Below, one piece after another: positions 1 through 11,126 of a stretch of DNA of 64,000 nt. Made by a program: the position numbers and the translations under genes. Every line of letters starts with the position of its first letter. The stretch's first letter is position 1. The notes beneath the pieces were generated by a model. The model was not told the origin of the DNA, made no database searches, and saw only the letters and a program-made list of their open reading frames with translations. The DNA is from Blastobasis lacticolella (lineage: Eukaryota; Arthropoda; Insecta; Lepidoptera; Blastobasidae). The stretch is taken from the NCBI GenBank assembly GCA_905147135.1, contig LR990048.1:8912563-8976562 (forward strand). Reading direction: 5' to 3'.

Positions 1-312
1 GGTTGATTGATTGACTGACCTGGCTAGCCCTCTCATGTTGAGAGTCTACCAAGGAATTGGCAGACCAGCTAGGACCTCCGTAGACCAGAAAATGTCGAGC
101 AGTTTTTGTGTACTACTATGTCCATGCCCAACCCACCAAAAGGTCCGGACCTTCGAGAACACAACCGGGATATTGACTGATCTTGATGGACTGGCTTATT
201 TATATATATCTCCAACCCGCGTCTCTCCAACTCTTATCACGTGGAGAAGGCTCATGTCCAGCAGTGGACTGTGTCAGGTTGTTGCGATGACGTATTGATG
301 TCACGATTCCAG
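1..312. repeat. Intron edge with degraded RTE/SINE-type repeat
   Basis: This lies upstream of the first recognisable ZNF598 exon and ends in the acceptor CAG at 310-312. Positions about 205-292 contain the words ctccaacccgc and cagcagtggactgtg, which also occur in the RTE-derived repeats elsewhere in the window, so this is probably a decayed copy. No exon could be supported in it. Confidence 0.5.
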
Positions 313-2966
313 GTGGAGATTCGCTAGCTCGCACCAATAAGAACTTCCCAACGCTAGGCGGCGGGGCGGCCCCGCGGCCGGCGCCCGCGCCTGCGCCCTC
401 GCATAATAAGCCCGTCGCCGCCACCATACTACGGAATTGTAAGTAACTCTTCCTCATACCTTGTTTTCTTTACCTGTATTATGTTTCTATGATAGAGAGA
501 TGCCGTGTGGTGTCCGGCAGAGTAGAATAGCACCAACCCCTTACACTTATGGGTGTCGTACAAGGCGACTAATGATTTCGAGGCAAAAGATCAAGAGTCT
601 CCATAATATGGAAAATGGGCAGCAGCATTTTCCATTGTTATATTTAAACACTGCGATCTCCAACCCGCCTGCCAAGCGTGGAGATTATGGCAATAACCTC
701 CCCTTTCGCGGAAGAGGCCCTAAGTCCTGCAGTGGACCGTTACGGGCGTGATGATGATAGAGAGTTTCGGTGTGAAAATCCTCCAGGTGGCGTCATTGAG
801 AAGTAAGATCGGAAACGATTGGACAGAAACGACTGCTGTGAAATAGCGACCCTTGTAGCCAATGACAAGGCTTTATTTTGACAGCAGACCTCGCGGCTCA
901 GTAGCGCCATGTAGTGTATTTTAAAATCGCGAAGTCCACGTTCGCACATTTTATTGTAAACATTGATGAGCATGAACAGTGATTTTTGTTATTTATTTAA
1001 ACAACATTGTGCGCAGAAACGTGCAACGGCGGATTCTCATCATGGTTATCTGGGGCAAATCAAGTGAAATCATTTTCGGCAACCAACATTTTCATTGATT
1101 TGTCTTTTATGCTGGCTCACTGTTACTCTTCATGCGAAAATCATGAATATATGAAAGCTTCTTATTGCGCTTTTAAATGAACTGACTAAAAATCATTTTG
1201 CTTTTAGCCAAGCCGAGTTTGTCAATCCAACTACATAGTCAGCCTGCCAGCGCGAGTAATTTCAGGTATAAAAATAAGGTTTTCAGTAAAATCTGAATTT
1301 TTTAAATTGAAGAGTATAACACTTTTCGTAATGGAAGGCAGCTTGGTTTTGATAAATGTCAAAGGCGAACGATGCATCTCAATCCGAAAAAAGCGATGTC
1401 AGGGCGGGTTAGTTCGTGGTATTTTTTTTATTTTTCGCTACTTCGCTTTTTCGGTGCTTCACCATCATTTCATTCTCTCTCTTTCGTATCGCTCGCATTT
1501 GCCGTTTACCAAAATCCAGCTGCTGTTTACCTAGATTACATGACGGTTGTATTATTCCAGGTTAACGCAAACCAGTGGTAACCGGATCTCGATTCCTCAG
1601 CAGCCGCAGCGTAAGACTCCGTTGTCGGAAGACGATTTCCCTTCCTTAGGCATCGGGCGGGACGACCATCCCAGCATCGGAGCTGGCACCACGCAAGCGC
1701 CTAAGGTGAGACATCCGACCAGATAGCTCAGATGAGATTCTAGGTCGTGGTTTCTATCTATAAGTTTATCACTCAGCATTCCCCCTGTTTTTTCTGTAGT
1801 TTCAAAGCATCGTTTGTGTATAGGCAAACCTCAGGTAGTACAGATAGAAGAAGCGTTAAATACCATATTCTCTCTCCCAGGTGGCACTGATCAATAGCCA
1901 AGAGATGCAGGCCATGAAGACCAACCACAGCGCGCCGCAACAGCCCAAGAAGCCTCAACTCAACCTGGAGGCATTCCCAGCACTAAGCGCCTCCGCCGCG
2001 CCCGCCGCGTCCCCGCAGTGGATCACCCTCCCCAAGCCCAAGGAGAAGCCGAAGCCGAACAAGCCGGACCCGCCGCCCCAGCCGAAGACCTTCGACGCGG
2101 CGGCCGACTTCCCCACCCTGCACACGAAGAAAAACAAGAAGACCGCTCAACCCCAGCCCCAGCCGCGGCCCCAGCCTCAGCCCCAGCAACCGCGACCCCA
2201 ACCCCAGGCACGGCCCCAGCCGCCGCCGTCGAACGTCCAGGCCGACGTGAAATTGAGTAAAAAAGAGAAAAAGCGACAAAACCTAAAAAGGACGGAGGAG
2301 GACACGGACACCGATTTCACGTACGTGAACGGCCTAACGGACAAGTTCAGCAAGCAGCAAATCCGGGAGGCGTACAACGCCGCCGTGAACAACAACAACA
2401 CTTTGAGCGCGGAGAACGACAGGAAGATCAAGACCGTGGAGACGACGTCGGCGGCGGGCGCGGAGAAGAGCAACGGGGGGAACGGGGACTTCGCTCTCGC
2501 GCCGCGGGAGTACCCTCCCTTGGGGGGTGGGGGCGCCGCGGGGGGTGGGGCGACGGCCCCCCCGGGCTTCCGCGGGATGACGTTCACCAACTCGTCGGGG
2601 CAGACGTTCCCGGCGGTGCCGCACGAGTACATATCGCCGCCGGGCTTCGAGCGGCGCAACCGGGAGCTGGTGCGGCAGCTGTCGGCGGCGCTGGGCTCGG
2701 CGGCGGCCGTGGACCGGTTCAAGGCGGCGTCGCGCGCCTTCCGCTCGGGGGGGATGGCCGCAGAGGATTTCCACGCGCATGTGGCTGCGGCCGCGCCCCA
2801 GGCGTTGCCGGAGCTGGTGGCTCTGTTGCCGGATATCGGGAAGCAGCAGGAGTTGGCAGCGGCGGCGGGGCTGACGCTGGCGGCCTGCGAGGCCTGTGGC
2901 CAGCTGTTGGCGCCCAAGGACGAGCCCGCCCACCGCGACGCGCACTGGCCCCCGCTCCACGCGTAG
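313..2966 (+). CDS. ZNF598: ZNF598-like E3 ubiquitin ligase, C-terminal part (5' exons outside window)
   Basis: Four exons join in phase: 313-438, 1208-1265, 1561-1705 and 1881-2966, giving about 471 residues ending in TAG. ZNF598 is a cytoplasmic RING ligase that ubiquitinates small-subunit ribosomal proteins when ribosomes collide. The RING and zinc fingers would lie upstream of this window. What is seen is the family's disordered, proline-rich middle and C-terminal region. It contains a PQ-rich tract (about 2149-2226), a lysine-rich stretch KKNKK, two PPGF motifs (2558-2655), an alanine-rich helical region and a final CxxC (EACGQLL). Short motifs of the form FPxL recur (NFPTL, DFPSL, AFPAL, DFPTL, EYPPL). 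GC content is much higher in the last exon than around it. Assignment rests on the C-terminal block around VPHEYISPPGFERRN; it is good but not certain without the RING. Confidence 0.82.
500..753 (+). mobile_element. RTE-derived non-autonomous element, copy 1 (ZNF598 intron)
   Basis: This 254-bp element starts near gtgtggtgtccggcag and ends in gggcgtgatgatg. It is flanked by the direct repeat atgatagagag (489-499 and 754-764), part of which overlaps the ATG tail. It shares blocks with the RTE element at 58 kb: gggtgtcgta..aggcgactaa, gggcagcagcat, cactgcgat..ccaacccgcct and a cagt-gg/gatgatgat 3' end. It has no coding capacity. A non-autonomous derivative moved by RTE enzymes is the natural reading. 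Confidence 0.75.
765..1207. other. ZNF598 intron, no feature recognised
   Basis: This is AT-rich intronic sequence between the repeat and the exon at 1208. It ends in a TTTTAG acceptor. Nothing else can be supported. Confidence 0.4.
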
Positions 2967-3478
2967 CCGCAACGCCAATTGTGATTCTCTATACAGTTAT
3001 ACACTTACTCGTGCGAGTATTAAGTTTTTGTTTGACCGTAAAGGTGGACGTGTAGCTCGTCCACCTATTAATGACCGAAGGCTGTATACAATAATTACGG
3101 TAAGCAATAGTCGGAGACACGAATTTATATTACATATTGCTGTTCCAATTATACGATGATGATGACGATCGAAGACTTCGTTGGATTTATATTGCAGTAT
3201 CGCAATTATCAAGTTCCCATGTGATTATGTAAAATGTAAGTGTTACGCGCTAATAATATATTGATTCAAAGTTAAACGCTATTATATTTTTGTACTACAG
3301 ACAGAACGATTACTTTTAATTTGTGTAGAATATTTTTTTGTTAATACATGTTTTTATTGTATATGTATATATATTTTCTTCGTTACTTCGGTTAATAGAA
3401 ACACATTTAAAATACACAGGTATATATTTTTCGATAAACAAGTCCCGATAACAATGTACAAATGTAAAACTGGTGTGA

Positions 3479-6400
3479 CTACTTGTCGCCCTTGCCCCAG
3501 CCGAGGAATCCCTTGACCAGCCCGGTGAGTCCGGCTGGCTTCCGGCCGTCCGCGGCTCCGGTCCGGTCGTCCAATGGCGGGAACTGCACCAAATTGCAGG
3601 CGAGGTCGAAGAACAGCGGCTTGCACGGAATCGCCTCCATGGCGGGCGGCATCTTGTACACGTTGGGGTTCTTGGTGAGGAGTTGCGTGTCCTCGCGGTA
3701 GTCGTCGAGGCGATCCGCGAGAGGTTTCTTGTCGCGCGGCTGCCGCGGACGAGATTCTTCATCTTCCTCGTCATCCTCGAGTACAGAGTCCGCATGAACC
3801 TCGAACTTGCAGCTCTCGATGTCACGGAGGAGCGCTCGCAGCTTGTCCGCCAAAGTGCGGTCGGTGGCAGGCTCCGCCAGAAATTCCGAAGCGTACGACC
3901 CAGCACGCTCCAACAACGCTAGCGCCTCCCGGAACCTCCTCAGCGCAGTGAGAACTTGCGCGATGTAGTAACACCTGAAAGCTCGGTACGCCTTCATCTG
4001 CGTAGCCACCTCTTGCTGGTACGCCGCGTCGTTCTCGAAACCGGGCAGCTGCTGCATCTCAGTAAAGTTCTGTAAGATGATCTCGTAGAGCCGCGTGAGG
4101 TCCTGTGGACGCACTTTCTTGCCGTCGATCTGAGCGTTCTCCTTGCGAGCCTCCTCGGCTTGCTGAACCAGCAAGTTGTTTCGTTCAACAGTACGCGCGA
4201 GACGCACGTACATCAAGTAGGAGAGAAGATAGTTGATGCTCGACTGCTGGGATTCGCTCTGCGCGGCCTTCAGCTTCGGGTCGTTTTTTATCTCCTCCTT
4301 GATGGCGGATATGGCGTCCTTGCAGTCCATCAGGATGTTCTCCAGGATGTCGATCTTGGCCTGCACGTTGGGCGCGGCCTTGGCGGAGCGGTCGAGGTCC
4401 TGGAGTGCTATCAGGAAGAGCCGAACCTTCTCGGGGCGGACGGTCACGCGCCGCCCGCGCCACTCCACCTCGTGCATTACGCCCGAACGGGACTCCCTGG
4501 GGACGGAGACAAGAGATTTAAGTCAAAGGTGTAAGGATAGGGTGATACATTGAGGGATGAATAAAGCCATGTCGTTGGCTGAAATGGATCCGTTAACTAA
4601 TACTAGTAACAGACGGTCTGATTTGGGTGGAGCCAACCAACTGTCAGTTGCAGTTGATACTAATCCTTACGCAGTATAAAATAAAGCCGCTTGTGGGTGC
4701 GGAGGCCGTGGTCAGACGTCCGACCAAGGTCGGTTCGCCCGCGCATTCGAATTAATCCAAAAGTAACTTATTTTGTATGTACTTCAAAGAATTAGGTATC
4801 AAATGCCTCCAGCCGCAAAACGGAACGTCTGTTACTAGTTTTATACTTGTTGTGGGCAGACCAATAGCGAAGCAGTAATATGACAAGAGACCTTACGCCG
4901 CAGTAGCGCCATTTGATGGATTGGTATAGTAAAAAAATCCTAATTCGGAATTTGAAGTTTGGCTTACTTTGCTTGAGCCATGAGCGAGTCCAAGTTCTCG
5001 ATGAGTCCCTGTCCGCGCATCGCCACGAGGTCGCCGGCCGCGGACTCGTCGCCTATGTTGTACGCGCAGTAGCGCAGACTCGGTTTTAGCTCTTCCACCT
5101 AAATGCAAATGGCAGAATGAGTATGAAACACGAAACATTTTGTTTGGTGGCAGTTAACATCTTCCACACGCAGCTAACGATAACAATGGGTGTGTTTAGC
5201 CGAAACAATAGGTTGCTAACAAGATGGCGACCGCTTACCATAACGACGTACGTTCCACTTCTCCATCCACCATTCTCAATCTTTCAGCGATGCAGGGTTA
5301 AACACACCCAATATATAGTCGTCTTTTAGAAAGAGGGCATACTGTCAAATAATGCGTGCACACCAACCGGATGGTTGTAAACGGCCCTAACATCCCCCAG
5401 CAAAGCAGTGCACAGATTTTCCAGTACGAGGTAGACATAGCGCAGGCTGCTACGTGTCTATCTATAGCTACGTCTCCCACATACCATAGCGTAGGTAATA
5501 GATACGATATTACCTATAGTATAGATAATAGATGTCACCTCTCATCCCTACCCACGACAAAGCCGTCTTCTGGTTGTAAACGGCCTGCTCGTCCCCCGAC
5601 AAAGCAGCGCACAGGTTGTCCAGCACGAGGCAGACACGGCGCAGGCTGCTACGCATCAATCTATAGCTACGTCTCTCACACACTTTGTTTACGCTATAGG
5701 ACCTAAGTAATAGACTAGGCAATATATATCAGCCCCCTCACCCCTGCCCACGACCCACCTTCTGGTTGTAAACGGCGCGCTCATCCTCCGGCAAAGCGGC
5801 GCACAGGTTATCCAATACAAGGCAGGCGCGGCGCAGGCTGGCCGAGGCCGCGCTCCACTGCGAGAGTTCTAGCAGCAGCGCGCCGCCCAGCCACGCCGCG
5901 TACGCGCCTGCCTCCAGCTGCGTGCGGGCGTCGCAGAGGCCTGAAGCCTGCGAATACACGGGACAGGTTTGATGATATAAACCAATACCATGCCGATGGT
6001 AGGTCACAGACGATCTATTTCTTTTATAAACTGTAACAACTAAATAACCTATGTACCACAAATGAATAAATGATTATTGATCATCTCTATTCACAATTAA
6101 ATATGGCATAAACTCCACTGCGGCATGAATTGTAACTTTTTCGCCGACCTACGAATGGGTCGCTGGTATGTAAGAAAAGAGCACTACAGCGGTTTAGGCA
6201 ATGCTGTGCACGTGTCGCATGGTGTTACAGCATATACGAATGAATTCACATTTTAGAAATTAAAGACTAGGGTAAAGTTAAGTCATCAAGAAATTTGACG
6301 TTAAATTCTCAAAGGGACAATACTGCGCCAGAACATTCAGACATTTCAGAAGTCTGTTCAGACCGCCACGTTAAGAATTTGACGTCTATTTTCTTTTACC

Positions 6401-8663
6401 CACACACTACTCCCCTCACCATCTCTGCAGACTTACCTCACACAACTGCAACAAAGCCTGCGCGTGAGTATTGGCCTTCCTCAGCCGCGAGACTAGGTGG
6501 AACTTCTTGCGGGGCTCCGTGTTGGCCTCCTGTCGTAGCTGCATGGCGTGCGCCCACGCACGTTCCGCTTGCAACAGCGGTACGCACAGCAGCCGGGTCG
6601 AGGCCAACCCCGACCCGCTCGACACCTGGGCAGCTGTCACGTCGCGCCGCCGGTAATGGCGACGGTCGCCCTGTAATGGTCAGGTAGATTGGCAAAAGCT
6701 AGAGGAAAAACCACGCGTGAGTATAAAACTAAGAAATAGAACTGTTAGTTCTACGCCATGGGGCGTCAACGCATACAAGAACCTGTTAAGTTCACTTTGT
6801 TGTGTTGTAGACATTTGTGACACAGACACAAGTACCTCATGTGTGTTCAAGAAGTGCTACCATTTTATTTCTTCTTTCTACTTTTAATAAATTAAACAAA
6901 TATTGCCTTTTAACCCGAAAATTATGAGAATAAAATATTGTGAAAGATAAGGGGACTTCTGAGTATAGGACTCATTGTGGAGTATTGCAATTGATTACTT
7001 TATTTGATATAATGAAGTAACCATTAGTCTTAAGTCAAATAATAGGTATAATTAAACCACAAACCTGAGGTAGTTTGAGCACTTTACGCAAGCGGCGCAG
7101 GCGGCGGGAACAGTAGCCACGATATCGTTGGTAGTCACCATGCCGCAGACCATGCTGCTGCTGAGCATCCTTAGTTATTCGAAAAACTGATAACTGTTAA
7201 GGAATCTTTTCTATAAATGATAATATGAACAAAACTCTAGACCAGATTTATTTTATACCACTAAGGTGGCAAACAAGCTTACCGCCTGCCTGGTGAGCAG
7301 CCACTGCAGCCTATGGATGTTTGCAATACCAGGATTATCACCCAGGTGCAGCCGTTCAAACTCATAAGTTTTAATAATATCCTATGTCTGCCATGCAAGA
7401 GGTCCTGGGTTTGATTATTCCCAGCAGGCCGGAAATTCAAATGATGAATTTTAATTTCTGTTACGGGTCTGGGTGTTCAATGTATAATAAGTATGTATTT
7501 AAAAGAAAAAGAATTTAAGTAGTATTTCAGTTCTAGCACCCATAGCCCAAGCATTGCTTAGTTTGGGGCTAGATGGTGCTGTGTGAATTTGTCCATGATT
7601 ATTTATTTATTTATTTTATTCTAGTTGGCTGAAGACTGAATCAGGCACCGGTTATTGAATTGCGTGATAAGTCATTGACCACACCTATTGCTTAAGAATC
7701 TTACAAAATACTCACTAAGATGTACCAGGGCTAGAAAAGATGTTAAAAGAAAATTATCTGAGAGGCCACACACTAAAACTGGATAACACTGTGTGCACAA
7801 GTAATCCCAGAAAACACTTCATATCAAATTGCAATGCTTTGATGTGGAATAAACTACCTGAAGACATTATAAGTTCTCCATCAGTAAACTCTTTGAAAAA
7901 TGAGGACAGGTTTCATCAATAATGATTACAAGTGCAGTGATATACACACATTTAGCATTAGCTGCTAATGTAGCAATTAATAAATAAATAGCCTTGTTTT
8001 CTATAGTGTATGCGTATGCCCAAACATGAGAACTTGCTAATAATTTGGCCAAAAATTACAGAGCCAAATTAACCTGGCACCACACTGAAGATATAAGAGA
8101 CCAAGGTGGGCCTACAGCCCAAAAACAATATAGGACTGGGTGGTAAAGGAATCATATCAGAGTTTCTAACAGCTGATCACAAATCTTATCAATATTTAAT
8201 GAGTGTCTTTATTTGTGACTGTAATTTATATTGCCAGCTCCTTGGTTCTCTCTCTATTGGTGATAATAAATTTGAGTACCAGCTTTCTGGTATGCCATTA
8301 TATTTTAAATTTATTCCTGTATTAATTAAATGTTACATTCCAGACATTCAGATTTAAAAATAAATTTAAGATATTAGTTCTGTTACAGCTTCATAGTTTG
8401 CTATTTTATTTAGTTTATAATTCACTAACAACTTTGGACGAATAGTTTTGTTCTGTGGAAGTATACAGATTAGACAAGAAATAGAAATAGGCACTAATTG
8501 TTAACATTTTACCTAACTATTAAACTAAATATTTAAAACATCTTAATAAAATTAAAAGGATACTTTCTAAAGATATCAAAGTTGGTTGTTTTACATCTTC
8601 CTTTTCAGTTTCTCCAGTAGCCACTGGCTTTGCATCTCCAGCTTCACCTTCAAGCACTACCAT
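3479..8663 (-). CDS. SRP68: Signal recognition particle 68 kDa subunit (SRP68)
   Basis: Six coding exons on the minus strand, in order: 8564-8663 (ATG at 8663), 7065-7186, 6437-6670, 5759-5947, 4968-5098 and 3479-4496. They give 597 residues, close to the usual 600-630. SRP68 forms a heterodimer with SRP72 and binds SRP RNA, and so takes part in targeting secretory proteins to the ER. Recognised blocks: [20 protein letters not shown] in exon 2 (the N-terminal RNA-binding region), [20 protein letters not shown] in exon 3, [10 protein letters not shown] in exon 5 and HEVEWRGR in exon 6. Also present are [13 protein letters not shown] and the C-terminal [14 protein letters not shown]. The N-terminus is shorter than in vertebrates and begins with a short acidic leader. 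Phases agree at every junction. The gene runs toward ZNF598, leaving 512 bp between stop codons. Two decayed copies of the end of exon 4 lie in the next intron. Confidence 0.95.
4602..4839. mobile_element. Inverted-repeat MITE, copy 1 (SRP68 intron)
   Basis: Both ends carry the inverted sequence actagtaacagacg..., and the interior has paired ttgatactaatcctta and fragments of its complement. A second copy with the same ends and interior (including gaccaaggtcg/gaccacggtcg and gcccgcgcat) is at 40329-40571. It is about 240 bp and non-coding. It sits between SRP68 exons 5 and 6. Confidence 0.75.
5384..5476 (-). pseudogene. Decayed partial copy of SRP68 exon 4 (older-looking)
   Basis: On the minus strand this matches the last third of exon 4 ([11 protein letters not shown] region, then GTTTACAACCA). 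It has many substitutions and no splice donor. It is preceded by gtagctatagat, as is the copy at 5565-5660. Confidence 0.7.
5565..5660 (-). pseudogene. Decayed partial copy of SRP68 exon 4 (better preserved)
   Basis: This reads [20 protein letters not shown] then VYNQK on the minus strand, nearly the same as the end of the true exon 4 (5759-5947). The donor GT that follows AAG in the true exon is AC here, so normal splicing from it is not expected. The spacing to the neighbouring copy is about 182 bp, which suggests a tandem duplication of exon end plus intron. Confidence 0.75.
7268..7345 (+). repeat. Fragment of LINE 3'-end/SINE repeat
   Basis: The piece ctggtgagcagccactgcagcc...atgtttgcaataccagg belongs to the widespread lepidopteran repeat whose better copies are at 13290-13420 (reverse sense) and 33715-33880. 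It sits in SRP68 intron 1. Confidence 0.5.
7383..7612 (+). mobile_element. tRNA-derived SINE, copy 1
   Basis: It starts with a tRNA-like head including the B-box-like ggtcctgggtttgattattcc. The conserved body follows (atgatgaattttaatttctgttacgggtctggg, split here by no gap) with gtataataagtatgtattta and ggggctagatggtgctgtgtg, then a TTTA-rich tail. Sister copies lie at 38275-38515 (minus) and 55570-55800 (plus). SINEs of this kind are copied by LINE enzymes. It sits in SRP68 intron 1. Confidence 0.8.
7640..8000 (+). mobile_element. 5'-truncated non-LTR retrotransposon, C-terminal ORF remnant
   Basis: The open stretch 7740-7922 encodes [14 protein letters not shown]... followed by [20 protein letters not shown] and PSVNSLKN. 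This is the typical extreme C-terminus of insect jockey/CR1-like reverse transcriptase ORFs (FFSxRxxxxWNxLP..). Everything upstream is missing or decayed. It is an old insertion inside SRP68 intron 1. Confidence 0.65.
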
Positions 8664-10945
8664 AGTCTCAAGTTATAATTATTCTGATTAAATTTTCACT
8701 CTAACTCTACAAAACTAAATAATTCACTATATCTTCGATTTTCATCAACTATCGCATGGATGAATAGATGGAAATTATTGGGTTTTGGTTTTGGTTGGGT
8801 TATGGTAAACGTCATCAAACATGACATCTGTCCATCATGTCATCAACAAACGTCAGTATGACATTCTGGTGTGAGTGTTGCTATTATGAAAAAAAATCGA
8901 CGACACGCGACCCTTTTCTATGATATGTTCATTGTGCTGCCATTTAAAATGAATCCTATGCGCTTGCCGTCCTTCGTGTTCGCTTGGCCACCACACGGAG
9001 AGACATGTTTGGACCTAGGATGAAGAATCAAATGGATATGACAAGCGTATACCCGAAAGGGACAGACTCAAAGTACCAGTGTTGCAATCACTACCAAAAT
9101 TTAGCCCCATAATGTATGAAAAATCCCCTATTATGGAATAGTCTAGATATGAGACAGTACGTATCAGGCGTACATCATGCGAATAAATTTACTAGAGTTC
9201 GCGACATAACGAATAAATCAATGATAAAATAAACTCGTTAGTCCGTAAGGTCTTTGCAATTTTACTAGACTATCAAATTTAGTTCCATTTTCAGCGGCGC
9301 GCAGTTATCTACGTGCACCCTATATTTTGGTTTTTATTAAAACAAAGACATGAGTACAAAGCGTTTAGTTACGTACGATGACAATGTTCAAAACAGAGAG
9401 CAAAAGATATCATTCATTTTGGACCAAAAACTCGAAATCCAGAAAGAACTATTGTAATATAGTTAGACGATTAATAGATCGGTTCCTTTGTGTATGTTTG
9501 ATAGATCGGTTCCTTTGTGTATGTTTGACCCCCACCAGATTTGGCTGTGGCTCTGAAATTGAAAGTAAGTCTTACATTCTATAGTACCTATTGACGAAAC
9601 AGCGTAGGATAATAACTGAGTGCCTGTTACTTTGTGTTTTGCCTGCACCTACTTACAAGACAACAACTCAAACACCCATGTACCAACTATTATTTATATT
9701 TATGTATTCATAGGTATGTACACGTGCATAATTAGGTATTAGGCATAGTTGTGAAATAATTTTATAATAAGTTTTGCTTACCTGCGTTTTATTTTAATTT
9801 TTTGAAATTGTGACGCAACCGCCTGAAATTGAGATAAATTCACTGAACTGCACTTTTATATTTTTTCTTGTTAATTTATATAACGTTCAACCAAATATGT
9901 TTATTATTGTTATTCTACTGGAGTACTACACTGAGAGTAATTTATATCTTCTTTTTTTTATCTTTTTTTTTATTTGTACTTAGCTGTTATTATTGTTTAC
10001 TTTTAGGCACGGACGTGCGTCGCGTCGTCTCGGAACGGCAGTGACTGAAAATCGGCGCGTCTGGCGGCGCATGCGCAGCCTTTCGCACTGCCGAGTCACT
10101 TCCTTTTCGACGAACGATGCGGCAACGCAGTTATGATTTAGTTATTTTTTTATAGTTATTTATATTGTATCAAATTTTGGTCCGGGTACAGTCGGCATAC
10201 AATTTTAGTGTGTGCCTTCTGGATCTGGACTAGTAAGTTCAAACATCGTTTCGTCGAATAAAGATATTTTCTTTCTTTCTTTCTTTCTAATTTTCAGATA
10301 GAGCAGGTATACCATTCCTTACATTGTATACTATTCCATCAAACACAACTATGTATCACTACAGCACAAGATAAATTTAGGGTCCATTTAAAAAATTTAT
10401 ACCTATGGGGTAAGATAATTTCTCAGTACCACAGATGGTATCCCTAAAACACATGTAACCTGGACAAATAAAAAGTATCATAAAATTGAAGAACATAAAA
10501 TTGAAAGACTGAAGCTTTACTTAACTTATTCCCAATTTAGTCAAATAGCGATTGTTGGTCGATATCTCATATTCCGACAAGGACAACAAATAATGTCTTC
10601 ATCCTTTTCATTCTTAGCAGTTTTTGTATGTTGTGATCCTGTTCATGAATGGTATTATTATTTGCTTGTCATCTCTATGTATTCTACATCTACGGTTTGA
10701 ACAATGTTTGAACTGATATGGTTATGTTATTTCACATCTGCCAGAGTCTAGGGACCAAATTTTATTTTATTAAGAAAACCACTATTATTAATCGATAGCC
10801 TATGTGTCGCCTGCATCCCTCATAACATTGGATAGTCAATAGCCAGCTTTATTTGAAAAATTTATTAGTCATTGGTCCACTCCAATAGTATGTCAAGTCA
10901 TTTTCAGTCCATGTCGTCTTGTCAAAGTAAATTCTTTTGACAGCT
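8664..10945. other. Intergenic region between SRP68 and RpL29
   Basis: No gene is supported here. The two genes are divergent, so the SRP68 promoter should lie just right of 8663. The stretch contains a 27-bp exact-type tandem duplication at about 9474-9527, a GC-rich island at 10005-10130 and a CTTT microsatellite at about 10269-10290. Confidence 0.5.
10005..10292 (+). repeat. Possible SINE/retroelement copy with AATAAA and CTTT tail
   Basis: A GC-rich head (ggcacggacgtgcgtcgcg..., gcggcgcatgcgcagcc) leads into an AT-rich body, then aataaagatatttt and a (CTTT)n tail. Head-body-simple-tail structure is typical of retroposed elements. I could not place its family and saw no second copy here, so this is an inference. 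Confidence 0.35.
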
Positions 10946-10947
10946 GT

Positions 10948-11126
10948 CTTTTTCACGATCTGTGAGGTTACTGTTGGTTAGTTTTCGAAAATATTTATGA
11001 TTTTCTGTAAAATATCGTTGTAATCCGGAAACTGATATAGTGAATTTAATTTTATTTAAGAATAATATGTATGTGGTTGTGTTATATCTTTAATATTTTT
11101 GTTATAGCACTGACAATTCCGGAGAA
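10948..11126 (+). promoter_or_regulatory. RpL29 5' leader with possible TOP start and leader intron
   Basis: A pyrimidine run ctttttcacg at 10948 resembles the 5' terminal oligopyrimidine start of ribosomal protein mRNAs. A possible donor (gag|gttact) follows at about 10965, and a TTATAG acceptor lies at 11102-11107, 20 nt before the start codon. This suggests a non-coding first exon. It is inferred from sequence only. Confidence 0.35.

Noticed and set aside
2177..3004. Long open frames antisense to the last ZNF598 exon (275 and 214 codons)
   Set aside because: They exist because that exon is very GC-rich. Their sequence has no motif, and the sense strand has clear homology.
7390..7420. Possible tRNA gene at SINE heads (also 38467-38515 and 55570-55600)
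   Set aside because: Only B-box-like sequence is present, with no complete cloverleaf. These are the tRNA-derived heads of SINEs.
10005..10130. CpG-rich promoter island
   Set aside because: It is followed by AATAAA and a simple CTTT tail, and is almost 1 kb before the RpL29 leader. A retroposed element is more likely.
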